Origin: Agrypnia vestita
Taxonomy: Eukaryota > Arthropoda > Insecta > Trichoptera > Phryganeidae
DNA: 64,000 nt
Assembly: GCA_016648135.1 (NCBI GenBank)
Contig: JADDOH010002618.1
Span: 62,001 to 126,000, forward strand
Direction: 5' to 3'
Shown: positions 46,810-57,556 of the stretch, piece by piece
How positions within the stretch are numbered: position 1 is the stretch's first letter
Layout: every line of letters starts with the position of its first letter
Position numbers and translations under genes: made by a program
Notes under the pieces: model-generated
The model's database searches: none
Seen by the model: only the letters and a program-made list of their open reading frames with translations
What the model was told of the DNA's origin: nothing

Positions 46810-47650
46810 TTTTGCTTAGTCCCATGAAAATGTTATAAAAACCGCCTCTGTATATAATATGTTTCGTGATAAAAAAGTTATAAAAATTACTGTAATTAAA
46901 TATTTACATTGTTTTCTCGCCATATTTGATAGGTATATGTAGTAGTAAATTATTTAAAAAAAAATCTAATAATTAAAAAATACATGAAATATTATAGGAT
47001 CCAGATAAAGTCGGTCTTTCACTTGAATATTATTTATAAACTTGTAACAATGAGTTTATATTATTGTAGGTTGTTTACAGGCAGCTTGTAATAGTTACTC
47101 TTGCGCTGGTTAAATGCCAAACGGGAGCGCCAGGATGGCGCGTCCCTTTTTATTCCCATTCACTCTCTCATTATTTCCTGTCTCATTCATACTTCGACAG
47201 ACGTTCATCTACATATGTATATATTATATTAAAATTTAAGTTACATAAATCTTCTCTCTCCCATGGTTCTATATAGCGTAGTCAGAGGCAAAGTTCAAAT
47301 TTTGTAAAGCACAACGCCGTACTATTGCCAATATTAGGATACTTATATACAGGATAAACTTATTTAGTTTTTAGATAGTTTTCATAGTTATTCTCTCCTA
47401 CTAACAATTTATACTCATAGCAGAGCATTTGTGGTTCCTATAATAAATAAGACACCACAGCCAAAAGGATCTGCAGCATTCTTGACGGCTTCCTGAGCTA
47501 TTTATTCCTTGTAGACTTTACCAGATAACAAATCTGGTTCATCTCAGCTTACCGTTGCGGGAATACGACGTGATGGTGTGTATGGGTGTAAAACACGTTT
47601 AGTTGTATATGTGGGCGAAAGGAAAAATCGAATAATTCAATAAAATCGTG
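46810..47650. other. Intergenic stretch, nothing recognised
   Basis: Mixed composition, no ORF or repeat pair convincing enough to name. Confidence 0.35.
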
Positions 47651-47828
47651 TTTTGAGTTGAGTATGCAGAGTTGTTCTTTAGATACATATCTAGCAAGGA
47701 AAAATTAGATGCGTCAGAAAGTAAAATATAATAAAATGCGACAAATGACACGTTAAATTATTTAAATAAATTTGGCAAGAAACAACGGCATTAGCCAACT
47801 TGGTTCAACGTTGCAAAAATTAGATAAA

Positions 47829-48143
47829 AAAACTAACCCGTAAAAACCAAGTTTTTATTATAATCACTTTTTCATTGAATCAGGTTTCGTGCCTACTGCA
47901 CGCGTCAAAGTCATAACTCATTTGTGAAAAATACATTAAAATTTCGAAAAATCCGAAATTATACTACAGTTATTAAATTTTTTTAAACGAAAATTTGTTA
48001 GATCATTTTTATTGTCGCCACGAGTCTGCCTGCAAAGTTTCAGCACGATTGAATTACGGGAAAAGGGTTAAAAATTGATCCAGAGTTTTTCCGGCAGACA
48101 ACAAACCGCAAACGCTACGAGTTAAAAGAAAGGGAGTAAAAAT
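47829..48143 (+). repeat. Repeat family Q copy 2
   Basis: From aacccgtaaaaaccaagttt to gagttaaaagaaagggagta. Shares gagtctgcctgcaaagtttc with the other copies and is the shortest of the four. Confidence 0.65.
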
Positions 48144-48597
48144 AACAAAAGCTTTAGGAGATATTTCGTAAACAAACTAAATTTCCAAATGTTGTTTCGT
48201 CCCTCCTGAAAATCTGCATTTTTTTACTCATTCGGTTGTTCCTCATGCCCACAGATTTATTAGGCTGATTTATTAAGTAGTATCATGATTCAATAGGCCG
48301 CCAGGAGTTGATCTCACAATTTTCCGATGATGCTTTATGGGCTGTGGCGCCGTTAATGCTGAAAAAAATTATTCGGCCGGTGTAAAGGTGCCCATTTGTG
48401 TGCTGGTTATAATATTATGAGATAAATCTCGCATCAACGATGTTTTTCACCAATTCATTGTAGTCGATACGTGGCATTCTACATTGTTAAATGTAGGTAA
48501 CAACTAAACATTTCGTCAATTTTTAAGTTTGTTCAAAGAAATTATTTATAATTTATATAAAATAACTTTGTAAACACCACTTTTTTATTGAAAAAAA

Positions 48598-48640
48598 TTC
48601 AACATGTTTCGAAGCCAATGGCTTCTTCGTCAGGATAACA
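48598..48640 (-). ncRNA. Hammerhead ribozyme-like motif
   Basis: Core CTGACGA (48633-48627), stem II GAAGCC/GGCTTC with loop ATT, then GAAACATGTT. Stem I has only two good pairs. The 3' flank (caataaaaaagtggtg) matches the flank of the 53.3 kb motif. Confidence 0.45.
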
Positions 48641-48979
48641 AAAATAACATTTAAAAATCGAAGTATAGATCAAAATATTAAAAAGTTATATATGGAAAAT
48701 GATAATATAAAGTACCTACTTATTTTTGATATAATTGAAGAAAAAGAAATTATTTATATACAGGAAGGTATTCCGGCAATTTTCCATTTTCCCTCACATT
48801 TAAATGTATTTTCTGTTTTAAAAAAAGCAATAAAAACACCATTTAAGAAATTATTTGTAACATAAGACAAATTATGTTTTTTTATTGTTTCTTATAAAAG
48901 CATATTGAGGATGATACCAGATGATACTAAGAGGTTTTCATGCAATCACTTTCAAGAAAAATGCCAACTGGCGATCTGA

Positions 48980-49160
48980 GGTAGCTTCTTGGTAAAGTGG
49001 TCTTGACGCTCACCTAGTGATCGGGTGGTTCGATTCCAATTACAGGACGCCAGCAAGATAGTCCTATTTTCACAGCTCAGGCTTTTGGCGTAGTTTGAGA
49101 ATAATAATGATATTAATGCGACACGTATTCCGTGTTCGCATCGGTATTAAAAAAATAGTC
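48980..49160 (+). mobile_element. SINE-like element with tRNA-derived head
   Basis: Head 'taaagtggtcttgacgctcacctagtg...ggtggttcgattcc' and 3' end gcgacacgtattccgtgttc match the layout of 23550-24000. Confidence 0.55.
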
Positions 49161-49589
49161 CCAAAAATGAAGAGACTATGAGGAATGCTGAATCTGTACT
49201 AGTGGTCTGAGATAGATAGAGAAGTCTCGTGATCTTCGTCCAGGAAAAGCGCGAAATGTAAGAAAATGTAATAAAAAAATTTATAACGAAAATTGCTCGA
49301 TAAAGTGTTTCAGAATATAAAATATTAAAAAAAAATTATTTAATAAATTTATACCTAGTCACAATCACAAAAATACAAAACACAATAGTGATGTTCAGGA
49401 GCGCGTTACAGAACTGGTTGATTAGAAAATGTAAATAAAATAAATTCATATTAATTAAATAATTAACTTATCATCACAGCGTTTCCCCGCAGGGATAGGT
49501 AGAATAACAGCTGTTATGATTACGTATATTTTAATATTAAGATGTGGGTTATGATTTTTTTAAATGTTACATGACGGAGTTTATAATAA

Positions 49590-49895
49590 TAGCCCTAAAC
49601 GTCACAAAATTTATAAAACTGGGAAGACTTCGGTGGCTGGGTCATGTGGAGAGAATGTCCGAGCATCAAGCCAAGCAAAGTCCCTGCTGAACTCAAGGCC
49701 GATAGGGCGAAGGAGCTTAGGAAGGCCAAAATTAAGATGGAGTGACAACGTCCTCAAAGACATTTCTGCCTTGGAGCTTCGGAACTGGAGAGAGCTGGCA
49801 CTAAACCGAAATGAGTGGAGGAAGACTCTTGAGGAAGCCAAGACCCACCAGGGGTTGTAGTGCCAAGAGTGATGATGATGATGATGATGATGATT
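49590..49895 (+). mobile_element. 5'-truncated LINE 3' end, second copy
   Basis: Encodes NVTKFIKLGRLRWLGHVERM, then after a frameshift KSLLNSRPIGRRSLGRP through EEAKTHQGL and a stop, followed by a run of GAT. It is very similar to 23079-22378, so both derive from the same LINE family. Confidence 0.85.
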
Positions 49896-50479
49896 GCCTA
49901 AAGATATATAAATTAAAACACATAAATTTTCTTATAAAAAGTTTTTTTTTATCTAAGATATGGAAATTTGTATTTTTAATAATTCTTTGATGACAATATT
50001 TTTGGCAAATGTGTGTTTTCGAAAACTATACTTTGATACAGAGTATTGTTATATAGCGTGTTGGTAGCGTTAATGATGGACATTGTTACATTTATGTATT
50101 TTGATTTTCTCTTGGTGTAAGACGAAGCAAAATTGAGTTGACGTGTTTTATCTTAGGCTGGTATATAATTCTTATTACCCTTATATAACATTGTAAAAGC
50201 CCACTATGGATTTGATAATGATAAGTAAATAAATAAATATTGAATATCGCTCGGCTATTAACTGTGCGATTTTTTCACGCTAACCGTACTTTCCCCGCAC
50301 AATGTGTGGAGAAATATCGGAATACCTTTATGATTTATAATTATAACTCGCGAGCAAACCCTCTGGCATTGTTTGGTCTGGGCAAATATTTGATGTCCAA
50401 TTATTATTCCCACACAGCCTCGCCTAGCACGAGCGGCGCACGGTGGTTCGCTGGGGCCTTCGGGCGGGTCTAAAATAAT

Positions 50480-50770
50480 ATATTAACCGGCTGTAACCCG
50501 TCAAAAATGACGGAACATCGGTTCGCGATTTTGCTAACCCCTAGTATACATTTACAGTATCTTTTTGGCGGTCCACGGAGTTTGGCGTTAATCATGCGTA
50601 GAGCGGCCGGTTCAGGTTTGCTGGTCCGGGGTTTACTTAAATTCCGTCTTTTTAATTTAATTTGTTTTTTAGGCATGAATTCGAACGAAATTACATACGT
50701 TACACGGAGTTACAGTAGACAGACGGACGGACGGCAGACGGAAAGACAAGGAAATTATTATGTTTGATCT
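50480..50770 (+). mobile_element. SINE-like repeat, copy 2
   Basis: Contains aacccgtcaaaaatgacgg, then agcggccggttcaggttt and the 3' block gaattcgaacgaaattaca...gaaattattatg shared with 41255-41515. Short GAC repeats (gacggacggacgg) near the end. Confidence 0.55.
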
Positions 50771-51104
50771 TCCAATTAGTACAATAGTGAAGTATTTAGA
50801 TGAACGACTGTAGGAGCGAATGAAAGATATGGGAGCCAGAGAGATTGAATGGGGTTAAAAAGAGGCACGCCTACTTAGAAAATAACCGCACTTGTGTTGG
50901 TTAGACTGTTTTCGTTTTGTAGACTGCGGATTTGTATCTTATTGTATCGATGATTGATATAACTAATATATTTTTGTCCAGTACCGATGGATGACGTTAA
51001 TGCTCCAAAATCCTACAGATAAACGGCCTGGATTATAGCGATACAGATACAACAGTCTACCTAGGCAATGAGTTGGGATAGTGCAAGGAAGAAGACCGAT
51101 GGTT

Positions 51105-51245
51105 GATAATACTCACAGAGACGAAGCTATTTATATGACGAAATGTCATATAATTTATCCTAATTAAATAGTTATTCCGCAGTGGACAAAATCAGTCATT
51201 GAATTCTCAGAACGTGCATTCAAAAACATTGTTAAGAATATTATA
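51105..51245. repeat. Repeat family B-like fragment
   Basis: ctcacagagacgaagctatt and gaattctcagaacg match family B ends. A short truncated copy. Confidence 0.45.
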
Positions 51246-51314
51246 TCATTATTAGTTACGGCCGAAATAATGTTGAAAGCCAGAAAAATATTATTCAATA
51301 GTGATAATTTTATT

Positions 51315-51845
51315 TATTACTTCCTTTCTTTTAACTCGTGGCGTCTGCTTGCTTGCCGTCAACAAAAACTTTGGATCGATTTTTGACCCTTTTCCCGTAA
51401 ACTAATCGAGCTGAAACTTGGCAAGTCGACTCGTGGCGACGATCAAGAAGATCTATCAAATTTTCGTTAAAAAAAATTAATAATTATAGTATAATTTCGG
51501 ATTTTTAGAAATTTTATTGGTTTTTTCAAATTGGAATCATTAGAAAAGTTTGATTACGGCGGCCCGGTAACGTCGCGGAATATTTTCTAAATTTGAATTA
51601 CTCCGTCGGCATGCATAATAGGTACTTCACTACGAATCTCGAAAATCTAAATTGACCGACAAATGTTTTTAGAATTTAATCTTCAAAGCATGAAGTGTCT
51701 TATCAAAGCTCAAAACATCTGACATTTTAGAAACATATTAAATTACTGTAAGTTTAGTGTTGTGTTATATGTTTTAATTCGTCTTTAATTGTTGTTATAT
51801 TTTACAAAGAAAGGGAGTATAATAAAAGCTTGGTTTTTATTGATT
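51315..51845 (-). repeat. Repeat family Q copy 3 (reverse)
   Basis: Plus strand starts ttacttcctttcttttaact and ends aaagaaagggagtataataa. The inner region (gtaagtttagtgttgtgtta, attcgtctttaattg) is shared with copy 4 at 62257-62943. Confidence 0.7.
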
Positions 51846-52642
51846 CCTTTTTTGGAAATATACTTGACCCGCTAAAAGTAGCAACACTCCACCGCGCGCT
51901 GATCGGCGAGATTAAGCGCTTTTTGTTTTTATGTCTTAACAGGTTGACTTGACAATAATTTACGACACTCACGGCTCAGTTTCGAAAGAATGAAAGTGAT
52001 TTGAATAATGATTCCGATTCTAATTTGAATTTGGGGAATCGATGTGGTTCGCTTTCAACACCGCGATTATATCTCTGTCGTCTGTTCCAGTTGGTATACT
52101 AATGCACTGCGCTGGTGTCATTTTACGTGCCCGCAAAACAATTTACCGGCAATTTTAATGGGGTGAACAGATTGAATAATTATTGTGAAAACATAATGTG
52201 ACATTCAGTAGTTAACTGCGTTGTTTTGTTTTATCTGGCCAATAACACACTAGACATTAATAAATCTAGCAACTGTCATCTCATCTGGTTGTGTTATAAT
52301 TAGTGGTGATCGACAGAAAAATTATAATGCGTTTTGCTGTCTTGGGTAAAGGTTACTCTAAAAATAAAGTAATGATTGACATACCCCACAAACACATAAT
52401 TAATAAGTGAAAACTCAAATTTTTAGATTTTCAAGCTAAAAGACGAAGAAAAAAACAATTTTTTGAAAATTTTTAGGTGCCCCGCCTCTTAAAGGATAAA
52501 ATAATCATCATTAAATTTGTCGATTGTTTTTCTTCTAAATAATTATAGAATATTTTTTTTTATTTGTTATTTTCCATCGGTGAACAATTTATAAGAAAAT
52601 AAAAATGTTATAGATTATTTCGGTATACTACGGTCGCCGAAA

Positions 52643-52807
52643 AGAGAGATTTTCGTACATTGACCCTACGCTACGTATCCTTGTCGCACGCGTACAATTA
52701 TGTTGCTGTCACACTCGCACAGGCACAGCGAGCGAGCGTGACAGCAACATAATTGTACGCGTGCGACAAGGATACGTAGCGTAGGATCAATGTACGAAAA
52801 TCTCTCT
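52643..52807. repeat. Near-perfect 165-bp palindrome
   Basis: Arms of about 70-75 bases (agagagattttcgtacattg ... tatgttgctgtca) are inverted copies with a single early mismatch and a short G+C-rich centre (aggcacagcgagc). The arms are far more G+C-rich than flanking DNA. No ORF. Likely a recently inserted MITE; its RNA would form a long hairpin. Confidence 0.85.
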
Positions 52808-52934
52808 ATATTAAAGGAAACACATTCGTATTGTGGAGTTCAAATTTCAGAACAAAGTTCTGTGAATTATTAAACAATTTTTATTAATCAATTATAAAAG
52901 ACATACAGAAAAAATCAAATTAACGAAAAAATAT

Positions 52935-52990
52935 TTTAAATGCCGCCGTGACTCGAACCACGGACCTCTTCCGAGTTTCCATCCGCACAT
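52935..52990 (-). repeat. Partial tRNA-like module
   Basis: T arm CCGTG-GTTCGAGT-CACGG is well paired, followed by CGGCA; the 5' half of a tRNA is missing. It is followed by the same tail as the modules at 27.4 and 28.9 kb. Confidence 0.5.
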
Positions 52991-53160
52991 TTTTGATTTT
53001 AGTTTTTATAATTTTTATTGTAAGATTTGAATCATTCATGTCTTTTAATAAAGTTTCATAAACATTATTTCTTGCTATCTTATTTTTACATAGCGGTAAC
53101 CGAGTATTCCACAGACATTCGTTATTCCTATAATAAGTTACGAAAAGTAATTTTTGTTTG
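52988..53160 (-). pseudogene. MADF (Myb/SANT-like) domain fragment
   Basis: Minus-strand frame reads LLFVTYYRNNECLWNTRLPL then KNKIARNNVYETLLKDM, LTIKIIKTKIKNVR. The Leu-Trp pair, the spaced KNK/AR/YE block and the KxKIKNxR helix follow the MADF DNA-binding domain seen in insect regulators and some transposon proteins. It lacks the domain's last helix end and runs straight into the tRNA-like module; no start or flanking exon is evident. Unrelated alternatives cannot be excluded. Confidence 0.5.
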
Positions 53161-53283
53161 TTGTTGTAAAAAAAAGTTATGTCAATTGTTCGAAGAATAT
53201 TTTTCTTCTGTGTGAACTTTTTGGTGACATTATTGTTAAAATAAAACACAAATCACATTGTTTTCACCACTTTATTAGATTAT

Positions 53284-53328
53284 ACAATCTACATGGTTTC
53301 GAGAACATGTTCTCTTCATCAGGATTGT
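53284..53328 (-). ncRNA. Intact-looking type I hammerhead ribozyme
   Basis: Read on the minus strand: stem I strand ACAATC, core CTGATGA (53322-53316), one extra A, stem II GAGAA/TTCTC closed by a CATG loop, GAAA (53300-53297), stem III C-CAT-G with the A-T pair, cleavage triplet GTA, then stem I strand GATTGT. All core positions of the hammerhead consensus are present and stem I pairs six bases. The extra A before stem II recurs in sister copies; a similar insertion is known from a viroid hammerhead. Activity is predicted, not shown. Confidence 0.7.
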
Positions 53329-53599
53329 TTGTGTACTAAAAATTGAAAAAGTTAAACTATGCAAGTGTGTTACGGTGAAGAGAAGGATGAGCGGTTGATG
53401 GGGGGGGGGGGTCGGAGGTGTTAATTATTAGGAATGACATCTGAAGGGGATGGAATCTTAAGTGGTTTTGTCATCTCCCCAACGCGCCATATTTGTTTCA
53501 TCTGTTGCGGACTGAGAAGATCGCATTGATAAACAATACTAGCCGTGAATGACACGACGATTGACGAATGACGCTCATAAGCAAGCCTATTCACACATG

Positions 53600-53760
53600 C
53601 TCAAAAGACAAATCAACCGGCGGTTGATTTTTGAGCGTGCTAGTAATGAGCATGCTCATTACTAGCAATGTGCGTACACACATGCTACTAAATAGCAATG
53701 GCTCAAGAAGCTCAATACTGCGCACGCTCATGTGCCACTAATGAACATGTGTATCAGTAC
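53600..53760. repeat. Palindrome-rich block
   Basis: A perfect 28-base palindrome at 53639-53666 (half-site GCTAGTAATGAGCA) and aatcaaccg-g-cggttgatt at 53611-53629, within repeated catgct/agcatg words. Probably the ends of a small inverted-repeat element. Confidence 0.6.
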
Positions 53761-53934
53761 CTTAATTTAAAAAAAGTAAGATTCTTTAAATCTTCAAAAT
53801 ATAGCGTTGGTGGAAAATAATGATAATCAGTTGGGCGAAAAAAAACCAAAATATCTTTGTATTTCCGAAATATATTGGGACACTGTCATTTGTTACTATG
53901 TTAAACTTAGTAGATACAACCAGATGCGTTAGAC

Positions 53935-54190
53935 GGAAAATAAAGAAGACTTGCAGTTAATCTTTTGTTGTCGACATTAGTTTTCTGGGTTTAATATGGG
54001 TATGTTTCCGGCGTCTGACATTGCTAACATTGCTTCAGTGATATCAGCGCGGATGATGGACTCCTCAAAGGGATATGATCTTCGAAAACAGATAATTAAG
54101 AGATGCACAGTTAGAAAACTATGAATGGCCGAGAGAATCTGTGAATATTTTAAATTAAAGTAGTCATACGTGAGTAATTTGTTGGTGTAG
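53935..54190 (+). mobile_element. Degenerate Penelope-like 3' end
   Basis: Contains ggatgatggactcctcaaag...gatcttcgaaaac, a decayed version of the hammerhead block at 57377-57417 (ctgatgatggaccctgcaa...gggatccgaaac). No coding part. Confidence 0.4.
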
Positions 54191-54199
54191 TTGTACTTT

Positions 54200-55800
54200 A
54201 CAATAGTACCTACCTAATATTTTTTACTCCTAGTATGAACACTGAGAAAATACCTAATTCTTCCTAGCCTTCTCAAGTAAAACGTCTTAACCAATCATTT
54301 CAATTTCATTTTTTTTGCATGTCATCCAGTGTATAATAAATAGTAGATAAGTTTTGTTAGCCAGTAAGTTGTTTTGTAAAATAATTTTAATGTGTGAAGG
54401 GCCCTTGATGTAAGTAGGTACTCACGAAATCGGCGTTATGTAAATTATCCAAATATAATATTATAAAATTTATATTTCATTTGAATACTTCTGAAAAACT
54501 TGTTATTATTTTATAAAATTTAATGATATTTCTCTTCTCTTCTGTCTTAAAAAAATATAGTTTTGTCAAATACGAAAGTTAGGACTTAACGATCAACATA
54601 TTTGTTAACTTAACAGGTTGAAAATTTTCATCTTAAATATCTTCTACGGCTATATTAAAAATTCGATAACAGGTACATACGTGGTTTCTTTGGACATCAT
54701 GCCCACCCACACAAACTCATTGTTAATCATACTTCTTATTGATATCAAATTAAATTCAATGAGACTGAAAAATTTCTTAAAATTAGAGAAAATTAATAAT
54801 TTTGATTGTACCCAAGACAGTATAATTGAAATCAGGCTTATCCAACACGACACACCCGCATTGTTGAATTCTTGACAAGTCCATCAGTCAATACCCCGAT
54901 TAATTGCTTAATTACAGATCAGTTACATTCAATCGAGGGTAGATTTACATATTAATAACATTTTATTATTAACATGCAAATCAACACTCAAAAATACGAA
55001 TAATTACCGAGTGTGAGACATTTTTCAATTAATCTTGAACAGATAATCTTTTATTTAGATTGCAAATAAATTATTTTTTGAAGTGTGTAATTACATTTTT
55101 TTTTTGATGGACAGGATATCAATTTTGTTATTTTTGGGTACCTACCCTATAATGAAATTATGCAAACTTTTAAGTAATTGATTAATTGACATAAAAGTGA
55201 TTGATTGCTTCTATATATATTGCACGAATTAAATACTTCACCGGTGGTCTAGAGATAAATCAACTTATTCGAATTTTTTGCATCCCTTATCATTTCTCCG
55301 ACCAAACACGAGCAATAGCATAATAGTTAAAAGTAAATTTTTATATTAAATTCTATATTTTATTGAAGTTACTTACGATGAACAATATTACACTCCATCC
55401 CATTAAAATTAAATAAATCCAATTACGGTTGATACGCATTTTAACGCTAAAAAATAAATTCTAGCATAAATTACCAGTCGAAAATTTTCTAACACTAATA
55501 ATATCACAATTACATTAAATTTGGAGGCAAACGGCTTTAATTTTTACACCATTATTAATAAAGTAACGTAATTTCTATTGCGAGATATGAGTTCTTAAAA
55601 TATACAATTATCTGAAAAAAATAAGACAAATGCCGTACTTTTCGAGTGCAGATATCTATTCACAAACAAAATAAACTATCTGACTGCGTAGAATTTAAAA
55701 AAAAACTCGAGAAAATTTAGTTGAGAAATTTGTCATGACTTTGATTCGGCTTTTCGTTTTCATTTCTGCCCTCGTTTCTCAAATATCATTTTTTTCGATT
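54200..55800. other. AT-rich intergenic stretch, nothing recognised
   Basis: Small ORFs only (for example 54618-54875), without recognisable motifs. Confidence 0.4.
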
Positions 55801-55811
55801 ATCTAACTGAG

Positions 55812-56272
55812 GGGTACGTGTCAAAGCAATGGCAGTAATATCCAAACGTTAAATATTTTTTTGAATGCAGTCATCGAAGATTACTAATTCGAGATTCATA
55901 AGAAATATATGTCTCTAACCCTTTCAAAATCACTATTAAAAGCAAAGACAGCAATATTCACTTCAAACCATAAACCCCAAGGATGTGTCAAATGACAAAA
56001 TGGCTGCTTCGTAATGAAGTGAAAGTTGAGGTCGATTTTAGACTGAAAACTCATAGCAAAGAGCGGAATTTTTAATTATGTAAATAATAAAAGCAGTAGT
56101 TAGTGTACACCATTTGATAGTAAACACAAAAATATCCATACTTAAAAGTTAAAGCACTTGTACAAAAGGATAACTTAATTCCAATTAGATGTATGTAGGT
56201 TTCATAGATTTCAGAGAAATTTTCTTGAGTAGCGACAGGTTGAGATATTGCTGCCTTTGCTTTTATACCCCT
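55812..56272. repeat. Palindromic repeat family P, composite copy
   Basis: Begins gtcaaagcaatggcagtaat, ends ttgctgcctttgcttttata, with an inner block (ttaaaagcaaagacagcaat, ccaaggatgtgtcaaatgac) shared with 2880-3170. Confidence 0.55.
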
Positions 56273-56834
56273 CAACTAGTGTACCTACATGCAATTAAGT
56301 TGATAAAAAATAGAGTAAATAAATGCAAAAATTTCATTACCCATTACTGGAAAATAATCATTCTCATACACCCATGTAACATCTTGAGGAATGTTGGATG
56401 TGATATTCGCACCATTTCTGAGACGTGTTGAGAAATCTGATCACAACCAAAACCGCCCAGTCCAATATTTATTCATCCTTATATCACGGTTCTTGTAGTT
56501 TCGTATGGATTTATGCGAGCTGAAAACAGCTTAAATGTTTTATCCATTTATTAGTTTTCAACATCGCAATGATTCTTCGCATTTTATAAATAACAGTATT
56601 TATCAAGTGACAGCGCTCTGTCGGGTGGTCACGCGATCGAGGCTACCGTGCGTCGGCGAACGTTTGACCACGTCTATATTAATCAATCTGTTGTCACGAA
56701 TGGTATTTACGATGTATCGTACAGGTGTACTGCTACTGATGACAATGTAAGGAAGGACATAAGAAGACCCCGTGGAAAAAAGTTGTTAACTAACATTTTT
56801 GTCAAAAATAAGTTAATAAGCCAAGCCTTATCTT

Positions 56835-57556
56835 AAGACCAGCGAAGGATCGGGATCCCCTTGAGACCGACGGTGTTTATAGGCTCGACTGTCAAAATTG
56901 CGACAAAGTGTATGTGGGACAAACAGCACGCACGATTTCAAAGAGGGTTGATGAGCATAAAAGAGCATGCAAACTCGGTTACCCGGAAAAATCGGCATTG
57001 GCTGAGCACTTTCTAGATACGGGTCACCATTTTTCATTTGAGCCGAAAATCTTAGGAAAGCCCTAAAGTCACCACACGCGCCTGGTCAAAGAAGCAATTG
57101 AAATATACAAGCACCCGGTAAACATTAATAGGGATGACGGTCTTAAGTTAAAGACATCGTGGTATCCGGTGCTGCAGGATAAATCAAATCGACGATCCGC
57201 ATAGTCCGACATCCGTTAGTAGATACATAACACACTACATCAAGACACACACCTTGCTTTCGACACGGTACTGCAATCCAGTATTTAATATAACACAAAC
57301 TTGGAGACACCCTGACTTCGGTACGGTATTGCAAGGCAATACTTAACTTACACTTCAACACTCACTCATCACATCAGCCCTGATGATGGACCCTGCAATG
57401 GGATCCGAAACGTTGGCCAGAGAGGTCACATATACACGGCAGAATATCCCAGAAAACTATACACAGAAGAAAAAGAAACGTGCCGACAAGCTGTATAAAG
57501 GCTTGGCACGATCTGTAATTATAAAAATTGTATAAATTTAAATAAATAAAAAAAAA
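56835..57556 (+). mobile_element. Penelope-like element, 3' fragment with GIY-YIG endonuclease
   Basis: Plus-strand frame from 56845 reads DPLETDGVYRLDCQNC, KVYVGQTARTISKRVDEHK and ALAEHFLDTGHHF, then after a TAA near 57064 HHTRLVKEAIEIYKHP and INRDDGLKL. The paired Tyr blocks, Arg and EH follow the GIY-YIG nuclease domain at the C-terminus of Penelope-like retroelements. The reverse transcriptase is absent and a stop breaks the nuclease, so it is dead. A hammerhead-like motif follows the coding part, as is known for this class. Confidence 0.8.
57377..57417 (+). ncRNA. Penelope-type hammerhead motif
   Basis: Stem I GCC/GGC, core CTGATGA, stem II GGA-CCC/GGG-TCC with one bulge, CGAAA, then CGTT. 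Stem III has no loop (ACGT), so it would need a dimer to fold well. Confidence 0.55.

Larger units (their letters stand above)
52865..53335 (-). mobile_element. Composite repeat: hammerhead, MADF remnant, tRNA-like module, tail
   Basis: On the minus strand the order is hammerhead (53328-53284), about 290 bases containing a MADF-like coding remnant, a partial tRNA-like module (about 52990-52935) and the tail shared with 27355 and 28886 (cgttaatttgattttttctg). The limits of the element are inferred from those shared parts. Confidence 0.5.

Noticed and set aside
54618..54875. 85-residue plus-strand ORF, with an overlapping minus-strand ORF
   Set aside because: Both frames are open, AT-rich and without motifs, as expected by chance.
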